Shown here piece after piece: positions 39,993-48,424 of a stretch of DNA of 64,000 nt. The stretch is taken from the NCBI RefSeq assembly GCF_000021685.1, contig NC_011959.1:310001-374000 (forward strand), in the 5' to 3' direction. The DNA comes from Thermomicrobium roseum DSM 5159. Lineage in GTDB: Bacteria; Chloroflexota; Chloroflexia; Thermomicrobiales; Thermomicrobiaceae. Numbering within the stretch: the first letter of the stretch is position 1; every line of letters starts with the position of its first letter. The notes below the pieces were generated by a model. The model ran no database searches, was not told where the DNA came from, and saw only the letters and a program-made list of their open reading frames with translations. Both the position numbers and the translations under genes were made by a program.

Positions 39993-41181
39993 ACGAGTTG
40001 TCGTCGGAGTGACCGGCGGTATCGCCGCGTACAAGACGGTCGAACTCGTGCGTCGCCTGATCCAGGGTGGCGCCATCGTCGATGTGGTGATGACGGAAGC
40101 TGCCACCGCTTTCGTCGGCTCCTTGACTTTCCAGGCGATCACGCGTCGCCCGGTACAGGTCACGACAGTCGGCGTCTGGGAAGGGGAGCAGGCTGGACAC
40201 GTCACGCTCGGTGCAGCTGCCGACGTCATGATCATCGCGCCGGCAACAGCTGATGCCCTGGCGAAGCTGGCGCATGGTCTGGCGGATGACGCAGTCACGC
40301 TCACCGCACTCGCCTGCCCAGCACCGCTCATCGTCGCGCCGGCGATGGACCAGTACATGTACCTCCATCCGGCGACTCAGGAGAACCTGGAGCGCTTGCG
40401 GAGGCGTGGCGTCACGGTGATCGGACCGCATCGTGGACCGCTCGCCTCCGGGATGGTCGGTGAGGGTCGAATGGCCGAACCCGAGGAGCTGTTCGGTGCT
40501 GTCCGGGCGGTGCTCGGTCGTGCTGGGCCCCTGGCTGGTTGCCGAGTCGTGGTGACTGCTGGTCCGACACGGGAAGCGATCGATCCTGTACGATTTTTGA
40601 GCAATCACTCGAGCGGCAAGATGGGTTATGCGTTGGCCGAGGTCGCGCGTGACCGCGGTGCAGGGACGACGTTGATCAGTGGTCCGACCTGTTTACCTGC
40701 TCCGTTCGGCGTTCGCTTCGTTGCTGTCGAGAGCGCAGCCGAGATGGCGGCAGCCGTTGAGGAGGCGATCAGCGATGCGGACGTGCTGGTGATGTGCGCT
40801 GCAGTGGCTGATTTCCGCCCCCGTCAGGTTTCTGCCGAAAAGATCAAGAAGCGCACAGCATCGCTGTTGCTGGAACTGGAGCCGACACCGGACATCCTGG
40901 CATCGGTCGCGCGTCCTGGACTCCTCAAGGTCGGGTTCGCGGCGGAGACGGAGCGACTCCTCGAGCATGGCCACGAAAAGCTCGTCCAGAAGGGGATCGA
41001 TCTTCTCGTCATCAACGATGCACGGCGGACGATGGGAGCGGAGACTGCGCGTGTCACGTTGTTGCGACGTGGTCGGGAACCTGAGGGGTTACCTGATCTT
41101 CCGAAGGAGGAGGTAGCTGAACGGATCTGGGATGCGATTCAGGAGCTGCTCGCTGAACGGGAGAGGGTTGCACAAGGATGA
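39970..41181 (+). CDS. coaBC: Bifunctional phosphopantothenoylcysteine decarboxylase/synthetase
   Basis: This 403-residue flavoprotein catalyses two successive steps of coenzyme A synthesis: joining 4'-phosphopantothenate to cysteine (CoaB) and decarboxylating the product (CoaC). The CoaC domain has VTGGIAAYKTVELVR, active-site His in AGHVTLGAAADV and PAMDQYMY (variant of the PxMNxxMW motif). The CoaB domain starts near residue 185 with VVVTAGPTREAIDPVRFLSN and contains KIKK. GTG start with GAGGGG upstream. Overlaps the DUF2085 gene before it and the small membrane protein after it (ATGA). Confidence 0.94.
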   Translation: MARVLANKRVVVGVTGGIAAYKTVELVRRLIQGGAIVDVVMTEAATAFVGSLTFQAITRRPVQVTTVGVWEGEQAGHVTLGAAADVMIIAPATADALAKLAHGLADDAVTLTALACPAPLIVAPAMDQYMYLHPATQENLERLRRRGVTVIGPHRGPLASGMVGEGRMAEPEELFGAVRAVLGRAGPLAGCRVVVTAGPTREAIDPVRFLSNHSSGKMGYALAEVARDRGAGTTLISGPTCLPAPFGVRFVAVESAAEMAAAVEEAISDADVLVMCAAVADFRPRQVSAEKIKKRTASLLLELEPTPDILASVARPGLLKVGFAAETERLLEHGHEKLVQKGIDLLVINDARRTMGAETARVTLLRRGREPEGLPDLPKEEVAERIWDAIQELLAERERVAQG

Positions 41182-41519
41182 GTGATCGGCCACCACTGCG
41201 TGCCCGGCGTGTCCGACGGCGCGGGACAGTGGCAGTGCAGCTCGCCAACTGGATTCCCGTGCTCATCTCCGTGTACTGGTCGATCCTATTGGCGCGCTGG
41301 TTTGTGTGGGTTCTGGCGAACGCAGTCGGGGGGCAGTTTACGCAACTCCTGGTCCTCCACCGATGGCTCGCCTGGCCCTTCACCGACCTTCCCGGGGCGT
41401 CTCGCTGGCCGTTACTCGCCGATATCGCGGCTGTGGTTCTGAGCGGCGTCGCGGCACTCGGTCTTCTAGGTGTCGCGGCGGGATGGTGGCGGGAAGCCGA
41501 GCGACGACGCCCATCCTGA
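41178..41519 (+). CDS. Small membrane protein of unknown function
   Basis: This 113-residue protein has a basic N-terminus (about 18 residues), two to three hydrophobic helices (23-50 and 80-104) and no recognised family. Its ATG overlaps the coaBC stop by 4 bases, implying coupled translation. The helix-loop-helix layout resembles YggT-like proteins but without sufficient motif support. Confidence 0.65.
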   Translation: MSDRPPLRARRVRRRGTVAVQLANWIPVLISVYWSILLARWFVWVLANAVGGQFTQLLVLHRWLAWPFTDLPGASRWPLLADIAAVVLSGVAALGLLGVAAGWWREAERRRPS

Positions 41520-41647
41520 GATGACGAGCGCATGGCGACTGCACACGCGAATCGCCGCGAACGCTGCGATGCAGCGTGGTAGACTGCTGGATAGACAATG
41601 AGTGGGGAGGCCGGAGGGCTCGCGTGCGTGGCCAAAGGAGCAATCGG

Positions 41648-41770
41648 ATGGTGCGCAACCTCGTCCGTGGGGTTCTCAATCTGGTGCTCGCCGCCGTGGC
41701 GACTTGGCTGGCGAACTATTTGGTCGAAAGACTCTTCGGTCCTGAAGAAGCGGTCAGCGAGCATTCCTGA
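41648..41770 (+). CDS. 40-residue single-pass membrane protein
   Basis: ATG 41648, with AAGGAG 8 bases upstream, starts a 40-residue product: MVRNLVRGVLNLVLAAVATW then a continued hydrophobic/amphipathic stretch and an acidic end (GPEEAVSEHS). It is a plausible small membrane protein, one helix with the basic end inside. It lies 48 bases before the baeRF-like gene. No family is recognised, and chance cannot be excluded. Confidence 0.5.
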   Translation: MVRNLVRGVLNLVLAAVATWLANYLVERLFGPEEAVSEHS

Positions 41771-41818
41771 ACGATCGCGGATCGATCATCTGATCGACGG
41801 GTATGGGGAGGGTCGAGC

Positions 41819-42988
41819 GTGGAGATAACGCGTCGTGAAGTCGAAGGCTTGGGAGCACTGCGCAGCGACGAATGGCCGATCATCAGTCTCTACTTACGAG
41901 TCGATAAAGAGCATATCACGGACGATCACTATTCGATTCGGTTGAAGAACTTGCTCAAGGAGTTGGAGCGAGCGCGGGAACAGATTGGACTGAATCGAGC
42001 ACAGTCCCAAGCGGTCGACGAGGATGTCGAACGGATCCGCGCCTTCTTCCGCGATCATGGCGACGAGTTCGGTCAGGGAGTGGCCCTCTTCGCGAGTAGC
42101 CGGGCTGGCCTTTGGCGCGTCTATCATGTGCCGCGAGAGGTCGGGAATGAAGCCGATCTCGATTTTCGGCCTGTCATCGGGCGCCTGGTGCGCGTGGTCG
42201 AGTTGTTCGAGCCGATCTGTACGTGTGTGATTTCGCGAGACCGGGCAAGGATCTTCCGCGGCCATTTGGTGAACTTTCAAGAAGTCGCCGTACGACTGGA
42301 CGAGGAAGTTCCCGGCCAGCATGGGCAAGGGGGCTGGTCGCAGGCGCGTTTTGCCCGCCACATCGAGGATCATGTGCGCCAGCATTTTCAGCGGGTCGGG
42401 CAAGTGCTGTTCCAACTGTTCGAGCAAGATCCGTTCCGGTTTCTCGTGGTCGCTGGTCCCGACGAGGTGGTCGCGGACTTCGTCGATGGCCTGCATCCGT
42501 ACTTGCGCGAGCGCTATGTCGGATCCTTCAACTGTTTGATGGAGGCGACAGCCAAGGAGATCCGCGAGGAGACCAAGCGCATCGTGACGGCGTGGCAGGA
42601 GCAGGAGCGGCAACGCTATGTCGACTTGGTGCTGGAGGAGGCACTCAGTCAAGACATGGCGGTGGTCGGGCTCGATCGCGTCGTCGAAGTGGTACAGATG
42701 CAGAATGTCAACAGTCTCGTCGTCGATGACCAGCTGAGTGCGCCGGGGCGATACTGCCTGCGCTGCGGTGCCCTGCAACCGATCGGCAGTGAGGCGAGCG
42801 AGTGCGTGTTCTGTGGTGGCCTGACGCGCATGCGCGAGAATATCGTGCCGGAAGTCTACGCCGAGGCTTATCGACAGAACGCGAATCTCGTCTTCCTGAG
42901 TGAGCGGGATTTACGCGCTCGACTCGAGCCGTTCGGCGGCATCGGGGCGATCCTACGGTATCGAATCGGGGCGCCGGCGACCTCATGA
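41819..42988 (+). CDS. Bacterial eRF1-like protein (baeRF / Vms1-VLRF1 type)
   Basis: This 389-residue protein resembles the bacterial branch of the archaeo-eukaryotic release-factor superfamily. GGWSQARFAR (171-180) is the counterpart of the catalytic GxxQ/GGQ loop that releases peptides from tRNA in eRF1 and Vms1, followed by the helix HIEDHVRQHFQRV. A C-terminal zinc ribbon is formed by Cys313, Cys316, Cys329 and Cys332 (CLRCGALQP and ECVFCGG). A role in ribosome rescue or tRNA cleavage is inferred from the family. The GTG start has GGGGAGGG upstream. The stop overlaps the diacylglycerol-kinase-like gene (ATGA). Confidence 0.75.
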   Translation: MEITRREVEGLGALRSDEWPIISLYLRVDKEHITDDHYSIRLKNLLKELERAREQIGLNRAQSQAVDEDVERIRAFFRDHGDEFGQGVALFASSRAGLWRVYHVPREVGNEADLDFRPVIGRLVRVVELFEPICTCVISRDRARIFRGHLVNFQEVAVRLDEEVPGQHGQGGWSQARFARHIEDHVRQHFQRVGQVLFQLFEQDPFRFLVVAGPDEVVADFVDGLHPYLRERYVGSFNCLMEATAKEIREETKRIVTAWQEQERQRYVDLVLEEALSQDMAVVGLDRVVEVVQMQNVNSLVVDDQLSAPGRYCLRCGALQPIGSEASECVFCGGLTRMRENIVPEVYAEAYRQNANLVFLSERDLRARLEPFGGIGAILRYRIGAPATS

Positions 42989-43893
42989 AGGCGTTTCCGA
43001 CGCTCGCGCTCATCGTCAACAGCGGCGCTGGGCGTGTGCGCCCCTCGAGCGTGGCGCGCGTCCGGGAGGAACTGGCCAGGCGCTTTCGGGTCACGGTCCA
43101 TGTCGGCTCTTCACCGGATGAGGTGGCGAGACTGGCGCGCCAGGCGGCTCGCGAGGCCGAAGTGGTCGTGGCGTTCGGTGGGGACGGTACAGCGAGCCGC
43201 GTCGCTGCGGGCGTCGTCGGCAGCGATGCGGTCTTTAGTGCACTGCCCGGAGGCTCGACCAATCACGTTGCGCGTTTGCTCGGTTTCCCGGCTGATCCGG
43301 TGCGGGCGGCGCGCCTACTCGCCGGCCCAGCGCGCTTCCGCTTTCTCGACGTTGGTCGCGTGGATGCTGAGCGAATCCTCCTTTTCCTCGGCGGAACGGG
43401 TATCGATGGGACGATTGTCCGCGATGCGCCTCCCTCCGCCAAGCGTTTCTTCGCGTGGCGAACCTATCTCGTGCCGGGACTTCGCCATCTGCTGGACGGC
43501 CCATGGCCTTTTACGGTCGAGGTCGATGGGATCCAGCACGTGGTGCGTGCGCGCAGCGTGCTTTTGGCGAATGGCTCGTTTCTCGTTCATCCCTATTTCC
43601 GTCTCGGACCCGCGATCGATCCCAGCGATGGATTGCTGGACGTGCTGATCTTGCACCCTCCACATCTCGTGGGTTGGCTAGAGCTGTTCGCCTGGACCGC
43701 GCTCGGTCGCTTGTGGCGCTCGCGCTACGTCGCCTCGTATCGTGGGCGACGAGTAGTGGTGCGAGCAGCGACACCGGTCCCGGCCGAGATCGATGGGGAC
43801 AGTTGGATCGGTATCACCGAGCTAGCCGTCACGGTCGAGCCCCGAGCTCTGCGCGCCCTGGTTCCCGCGTTCGTCCGCGGTGTCGGCGAGTGA
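42985..43893 (+). CDS. Diacylglycerol kinase-like lipid kinase
   Basis: This 302-residue DAGK_cat protein has the ATP-binding loop VVVAFGGDGTASRVAAG (GGDGT at 65-69), ALPGGSTNHVARLLG and the second-domain motif LGPAIDPSDGLLDVLIL. Such kinases phosphorylate diacylglycerol, undecaprenol or sphingoid-type lipids; the substrate is not readable. It overlaps the preceding baeRF-like gene by 4 bases and is thus coupled with it, an unusual partnership. It is convergent with the RodZ-like gene. Confidence 0.88.
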   Translation: MKAFPTLALIVNSGAGRVRPSSVARVREELARRFRVTVHVGSSPDEVARLARQAAREAEVVVAFGGDGTASRVAAGVVGSDAVFSALPGGSTNHVARLLGFPADPVRAARLLAGPARFRFLDVGRVDAERILLFLGGTGIDGTIVRDAPPSAKRFFAWRTYLVPGLRHLLDGPWPFTVEVDGIQHVVRARSVLLANGSFLVHPYFRLGPAIDPSDGLLDVLILHPPHLVGWLELFAWTALGRLWRSRYVASYRGRRVVVRAATPVPAEIDGDSWIGITELAVTVEPRALRALVPAFVRGVGE

Positions 43894-43915
43894 AAGCACG
43901 TCAGGCTGCTCTCGA

Positions 43916-44782
43916 TCACGGGTAGCTGGCGGTTGCGTCCCAACGTTGGCCCAGCGGCCCGCGATCCTGGCCGTCGACGATGATCCGAACGAGTGGCGCA
44001 TTACCCGAGCTGACCGTCATCGTCTTACCGCGGAAACTCCGTCGGTCTCCCTCATTCAGCACTTCAGCGAGCACCGTGCGACCATCCACGGTCACCTGAA
44101 CCCAGACCCGACCCATGGTCACGATCTCGAAAGTATGCTCGGTTGTCGCCGGTCCGGCAGGCGCCGGTGTTCCCGATGTTCCTGGCGTGGGGGAATGCTC
44201 CGGTTTCGCTTCGGTGGAGGCCGCAGAGGCAGGAGATGCCGTTGCGTTCGCCGCGGGGTTCACCGGTACGGTGCCTGGGGGCGCGGTGGGGACGGTCGTG
44301 GCAGTCGCTGCCGGAGCGGAAACCACGCCGGTCACTGTCGGCATGACTGCTTCCGCGCTGGTGGCGACGCTGCTCGCCTCCGGTGTGGGCGATGTCTCGC
44401 GGGGAACGAGGTAGGTCGTGTAGACGAGTGCGAACACGATCGCGGAGAGAGCGAGCATGAAGACGATCACAGCGAAGTTCGGTGCCCAGTGCATGAGCGG
44501 TTCTCGTACGGGCTGCACCGAGGGGACGACGCGGAATCCCATGCTGCGCTGACCATGCGCTTCCTCGAACTTGGCGAGGACCGTGACCGGATCGAGGCCC
44601 AGGTACTGGGCGTAGAGGCGGACGATGCCACGCGCGTAGGTCAGGGGTGGGAGCTGCTCGAACGCTTCCTGTTCGAGCGCAGCGAGATAACGCCGGTTGA
44701 TGCGGGTCGCACGCTCGGCGTCGAGGAGCGTCACGCCACGGTACGCGCGTGCGTTCCGCAATAATTCCCCGAACTCACTCAT
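43916..44782 (-). CDS. RodZ-like helix-turn-helix membrane protein
   Basis: This 288-residue protein has an N-terminal XRE-type HTH (LRNARAYRGVTLLDAERATR, 8-70), one transmembrane helix (about 103-125), a long Pro/Thr/Ala-rich linker (126-215) and a C-terminal DUF4115 beta domain (about 216-288; VWVQVTVDGRTVLAEVL). This is the RodZ layout: in rods RodZ links MreB to the cell-wall machinery. No mreB is nearby. The gene for the double four-Cys protein lies 10 bases upstream on the same strand. Confidence 0.85.
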   Translation of the reverse strand: MSEFGELLRNARAYRGVTLLDAERATRINRRYLAALEQEAFEQLPPLTYARGIVRLYAQYLGLDPVTVLAKFEEAHGQRSMGFRVVPSVQPVREPLMHWAPNFAVIVFMLALSAIVFALVYTTYLVPRETSPTPEASSVATSAEAVMPTVTGVVSAPAATATTVPTAPPGTVPVNPAANATASPASAASTEAKPEHSPTPGTSGTPAPAGPATTEHTFEIVTMGRVWVQVTVDGRTVLAEVLNEGDRRSFRGKTMTVSSGNAPLVRIIVDGQDRGPLGQRWDATASYP

Positions 44783-44792
44783 GCCGTGCCCC

Positions 44793-45554
44793 TCAGGAGC
44801 TCGCTCGGCGCCGGCGTTCCTGCTGACGCATGCTCAGAAGCTGGCGCAGCAACTCGTCGACCAAGGGCGTCGGCTGGCCATGGTGAGAAATATCGACTTC
44901 CTGGAGCCACCAATCGTCGGTCGGTAGCCACCAGGAACCCAGCGTACTGTGGCAGCCCAACGTCTCCGCGGCGACGAGCGTTCGCTCGGGAAAGGCATAG
45001 CGATTGGCACACCAGCCGTGACGTCCATCCCCTACCGGCCGAAAATCGCGACAGGTGCGGCAAATGCGCGGGAGCGCAGCGAGCGAGGCATGGGCCGCCG
45101 GCTGTACGTCATCGAGCTGTGGTTCGATGAGGTGCGATGGTTCGGTCGGTTCTGGGGCTGCGTGCTCTTCGACTGTTGGGAACGGTTCCGTCTCGCCACT
45201 CTGACCGTTCGTGCGGTAGCTTTGGGACGCTGGTCTGGTGCGCTGATGGTGCACTGGCCCAGCAGATGCCGCGGAGACCGAGGGGGGACTGACCGGAGTG
45301 GCCTCGGGGTGAAGGGCAGGGCTCGGGGAGTCCGCCCGTTCGACCCACGAGCCGGCGATCACCGACAGGGCAGGGCGGTTTCCGGCCTCGCGCGGCTCCC
45401 AGAGATCCTGATCCCAGTTGGTGCGGCAGGCGAGTTCACCGCGGCGAACGAAGACGACGTGCTGGAGGCCTTGCCGCTGGGGATGGCGACACCAGCCGGA
45501 TCCAGCGAGTCCACCCTCTTCGAAGTAGCGGCACGTCCCACAGCGTCGCTGCAT
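44793..45554 (-). CDS. Unknown protein with two matching four-cysteine modules
   Basis: This 253-residue protein has, at each end, the same pattern C-x2-C-x13-C then a fourth Cys 19-21 residues later: Cys5, Cys8, Cys22 and Cys43 in the first module (RRCGTCRYF...GWC), and RICRTCRDF...GWC...LGC in the second. A disordered Pro/Ser/Glu-rich linker of about 110 residues separates them. Each module could bind zinc or an iron-sulfur cluster. I do not recognise the family. The start at 45554 has GGGGAGGGG upstream; the longer frame to 45728 lacks support. Cotranscribed with the RodZ-like gene, divergent from miaB. Confidence 0.7.
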   Translation of the reverse strand: MQRRCGTCRYFEEGGLAGSGWCRHPQRQGLQHVVFVRRGELACRTNWDQDLWEPREAGNRPALSVIAGSWVERADSPSPALHPEATPVSPPSVSAASAGPVHHQRTRPASQSYRTNGQSGETEPFPTVEEHAAPEPTEPSHLIEPQLDDVQPAAHASLAALPRICRTCRDFRPVGDGRHGWCANRYAFPERTLVAAETLGCHSTLGSWWLPTDDWWLQEVDISHHGQPTPLVDELLRQLLSMRQQERRRRASS

Positions 45555-45703
45555 CAACGGTACCCCTCCCCGAACAGCGAACACGGCGCGGCCGCTGCCG
45601 CCCCGCGCGATGGTCCCTCGCCTCGTCGGCCACCACCTGCGGACTATCCTAGCACACGGTCTCGGCTGGTGCTGCCCGTCGATCGAGTAGGATGCTCGAG
45701 CGG

Positions 45704-45709
45704 TATAAT
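45704..45709 (+). promoter_or_regulatory. -10 element of miaB
   Basis: Consensus TATAAT lies 48 bases before the miaB start. No convincing -35 is seen at the usual distance. Confidence 0.5.
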
Positions 45710-45757
45710 GAGAGACTGTACGAGACACGGGCGCCGAGCGCCTGTGGAGGGAGATCC

Positions 45758-47134
45758 ATGCAGCTCATTCAGCTCCAGCCAGCGCCCGCTTCGATCGTCG
45801 ACGCGGTTCCAGGGGTCAAGCGCTTCCACATCTGGACGATCGGTTGCCAGATGAACGAAGCAGAGTCAGCCAAGGCCGCAGCACTCTTGCGGCAGGCTGG
45901 ATACGTTCCAGCGGTGCGAGAGTGGGACGCGGACATCGTCATCGTCAATACCTGCGTGGTGCGACAGCAGGCTGAAGACAAGGCCCTCGGGTACATCGGA
46001 GCCTTGGCACGCCTCAAGCGGCGCCGGCCGGATGTCCGGATCGCGGTTACGGGTTGTCTCGTCACCGGGCAGGAGCGCCGGCTCGCTGAGCGCTTCCCGT
46101 GGGTCGATCTTTGGTATGGACCGTCGGAGTTCGAGCGCCTCGTTTCCTTGGTGCCGGAACTTGCTGACGTTGACATCGACCTGGTGGAGTTACCGCATTA
46201 CTACGACGAGGGCCAGGCTGACCCGGAAGTGACCGCCTTCGTACCGGTCATCTACGGGTGCAACTTCGTCTGCTCCTATTGCATCGTCCCGTACCGGCGT
46301 GGTCGCGAGCGCAGTCGCCCGGTCGAGCAGGTGGTGGCGGAAGTGGAAAAGCTCGCTGCACGTGGTGTGCGGGAAGTGACCTTGCTCGGGCAAACGGTCA
46401 ACGCGTACGGTCATGATTTGCCTGGCCAGCCGGATCTGGCTGATCTGCTGGAGCGCGTGCACGACGTGCCGGGAATCGAGCGGATTCGTTTCCTCACCTC
46501 GCACCCCAAATACTTCAGTGACAAGCTCATTCGCGCGGTTGCGGATCTTCCGAAAGTCTGCGAGCACGTCAATTTGCCGGTGCAATCGGGCGATAACGAG
46601 GTCCTGCGCCGCATGCGGCGTCACTACACCGTGGAGGAATACCGCGAACGGATCGCGCGGATCCGCGAACTGATTCCGGACGTCACCCTCTCTACCGATA
46701 TCATTGTTGGATTCCCGGGTGAGACGGAAGAGCAGTTCCTGAACACCTATCGGCTGCTCGAAGAGATCCGGTTCGACAAGGTGCATGTCGCGATGTACTC
46801 GCCACGTCCAGGAACCTTGTCAGCACGCTGGCCCGACGATGTGCCCCGCGAGGAGAAGCGGCGGCGTCACCGAGCCGTCGAGCAACTTCAGGAACGGATC
46901 GCTCGGGAACGGAACGAGCGTTATGTGGGTCGAACGGTGGAGATCCTCGTCGATGGGCTAGCGCGCGGTCGCTGGCGTGGTCGGACCCGAGGAAATACGC
47001 TCGTCTTCTTCGAGGCTCCCGGCGACTGGCGCGGGCGGTTCGTGGAGGTTCGTGTCACCCAGGCGAGCCCATGGTACCTCCTCGGGGAACCGGTCACTGT
47101 CGGGGCAGCCGAGCCGGCCATACTGACACGATAG
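45758..47134 (+). CDS. miaB: tRNA-2-methylthio-N6-isopentenyladenosine37 synthase MiaB
   Basis: This 458-residue radical-SAM methylthiotransferase adds the 2-methylthio group to i6A37 of tRNAs reading U-starting codons. The N-terminal cluster cysteines are Cys30, Cys66 (NTCVVR) and Cys100 (TGCLV); the radical-SAM cysteines are Cys168, Cys172 and Cys175 in YGCNFVCSYCIVPYRRGRE, wording typical of MiaB rather than RimO or MtaB. A C-terminal TRAM domain follows (VGRTVEILVDG). GGAGGGAG precedes the ATG. The TPR protein gene lies 24 bases downstream. Confidence 0.95.
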   Translation: MQLIQLQPAPASIVDAVPGVKRFHIWTIGCQMNEAESAKAAALLRQAGYVPAVREWDADIVIVNTCVVRQQAEDKALGYIGALARLKRRRPDVRIAVTGCLVTGQERRLAERFPWVDLWYGPSEFERLVSLVPELADVDIDLVELPHYYDEGQADPEVTAFVPVIYGCNFVCSYCIVPYRRGRERSRPVEQVVAEVEKLAARGVREVTLLGQTVNAYGHDLPGQPDLADLLERVHDVPGIERIRFLTSHPKYFSDKLIRAVADLPKVCEHVNLPVQSGDNEVLRRMRRHYTVEEYRERIARIRELIPDVTLSTDIIVGFPGETEEQFLNTYRLLEEIRFDKVHVAMYSPRPGTLSARWPDDVPREEKRRRHRAVEQLQERIARERNERYVGRTVEILVDGLARGRWRGRTRGNTLVFFEAPGDWRGRFVEVRVTQASPWYLLGEPVTVGAAEPAILTR

Positions 47135-47158
47135 TACGGACGGAGGCGGAGTACGACG

Positions 47159-48052
47159 ATGTCGATGCTGACCAATCAGGGCAGTCATGAGCGACGATTG
47201 CTGCGCCGCCTCACACAGGCGGCCAAGCAGGCGGCCTTTCAAGGCAACTGGGAACGAGCTGTCCAGCTCAATCAACGGATCACCGAGTTGTCCCCGCGCG
47301 ATGTCGCGGCCTGGAATCGTTTAGGGCATGCTTTGGCCGAACTCGGTCGCGTGGCCGATGCGCGGGCCGCTTATCAACGAGTGCTGGAGATCGAACCGGG
47401 CAATGCGATCGCCCAGCGGAACGTGACCCGATTGGAGTGGTTGGTTAGCCAGACGAGCGATGGCACGATTCCGGTGCCGGTGAGGCGACCAGCACCGCGC
47501 GCGGATGTGTTCATGGAGGAGATGGGCCGAACCTACGTCACGGACCTGCTGCGACCGGCCGCACCGGCTGTGCTGGCACAACTTTTCCCGGGGCAAGAGG
47601 TCTTTCTGGATATCCGCGACGATGCCGTTATCGTTCTCGATGCTGACGGCACTCGCCTCGGGCAACTCGAGGGGCGCTTAGCACGTCGCGTGGCCCGACT
47701 CACCCGCGAGGGAAACCAATACCGCGCGTTCGTTATTCAGCTCACTGGTGATACGTTGCGGGTGATTCTCCGGGAAGTCTTCCGTACGCCGCACTTGCTG
47801 GATACGCCGTCTTTCCCGCCCCAGCCGAAAATCGCTCCGCCGCGTCCTTACCTTCCGGAAGCTTTTGGCCGAGGAGAAGAGATCATCGAAGAAGAGGAAT
47901 TCTTCCCAGAAGAGGAGGAAGCTGAGGCGCTGGAAGTCGAAGAGGAGGAGCTCGTCGAGAGCGAAGAGGAGATCACCGAAGAGCCGCTCAGTGCGGTCGA
48001 CGAGGAGGCGCTCGTCGTGGAGTTCGACATCGACGAGACGATCAGCGAGTGA
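47159..48052 (+). CDS. TPR-repeat protein with acidic tail
   Basis: This 297-residue protein starts with two TPR-like helical repeats (about 17-90; WERAVQLNQRITELSPRDVA and WNRLGHALAELGRVADARAA), has a compact middle domain (about 120-220) of unknown type, and ends in a highly acidic tail (about 237-297, mostly Glu). TPRs bind proteins; acidic tails are common in chaperone- or nucleic-acid-competing proteins. No family is recognised. It follows miaB by 24 bases and ends before a good intrinsic terminator. Confidence 0.75.
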   Translation: MSMLTNQGSHERRLLRRLTQAAKQAAFQGNWERAVQLNQRITELSPRDVAAWNRLGHALAELGRVADARAAYQRVLEIEPGNAIAQRNVTRLEWLVSQTSDGTIPVPVRRPAPRADVFMEEMGRTYVTDLLRPAAPAVLAQLFPGQEVFLDIRDDAVIVLDADGTRLGQLEGRLARRVARLTREGNQYRAFVIQLTGDTLRVILREVFRTPHLLDTPSFPPQPKIAPPRPYLPEAFGRGEEIIEEEEFFPEEEEAEALEVEEEELVESEEEITEEPLSAVDEEALVVEFDIDETISE

Positions 48053-48073
48053 GTCCGTTGCCGCAGATCCGCG

Positions 48074-48106
48074 AGCCCTCGTCCCCTCGAGAGGACGAGG
48101 GCTTTT
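48074..48106 (+). terminator. Intrinsic terminator of the miaB-TPR unit
   Basis: AGCCCTCGTCC (48074-48084) pairs with GGACGAGGGCT (48093-48103), and TTTT runs through 48103-48106. Confidence 0.85.
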
Positions 48107-48116
48107 CGCGTCGGGT

Positions 48117-48383
48117 TCACCGCAGGACGATCGCCAACAACAGGAGCAGCCCAAGCAACAGAGCGGTGACCCAAAGGAGACGCGTCAGATCAGCTTTGAT
48201 CAGCGCATACTCCTCGTCGACTCGCCCCCATGGGCTGATGATTCCTTGGGGTTGCGTCGCTGACCGGCTTCCGGAGGGTTTGTCCGGTGAAGGGGATACC
48301 GAACCAGCGGGGACGGGTGCGCTCGCCCGAGCGGTGCGTTTGCTCGTCTTGCGCCGTGCCTTCGTCGTGTTCACCCGTCCCAT
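48117..48383 (-). CDS. Small protein with C-terminal membrane helix
   Basis: This 88-residue protein has a very basic, Ser/Lys/Arg-rich N-terminal half and one C-terminal transmembrane helix (about 66-87, LLWVTALLLGLLLLLAIVLR). That is a tail-anchored layout. No family is recognised. GGAAGG precedes the ATG at 48383. It is the last gene of the mobA-ggt-SAM hydrolase run, 41 bases after the hydrolase gene. Confidence 0.55.
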   Translation of the reverse strand: MGRVNTTKARRKTSKRTARASAPVPAGSVSPSPDKPSGSRSATQPQGIISPWGRVDEEYALIKADLTRLLWVTALLLGLLLLLAIVLR

Positions 48384-48424
48384 ACCGTCTACCTTCCCGA
48401 TCCTCTGAGCAGTATAGCACGCTG

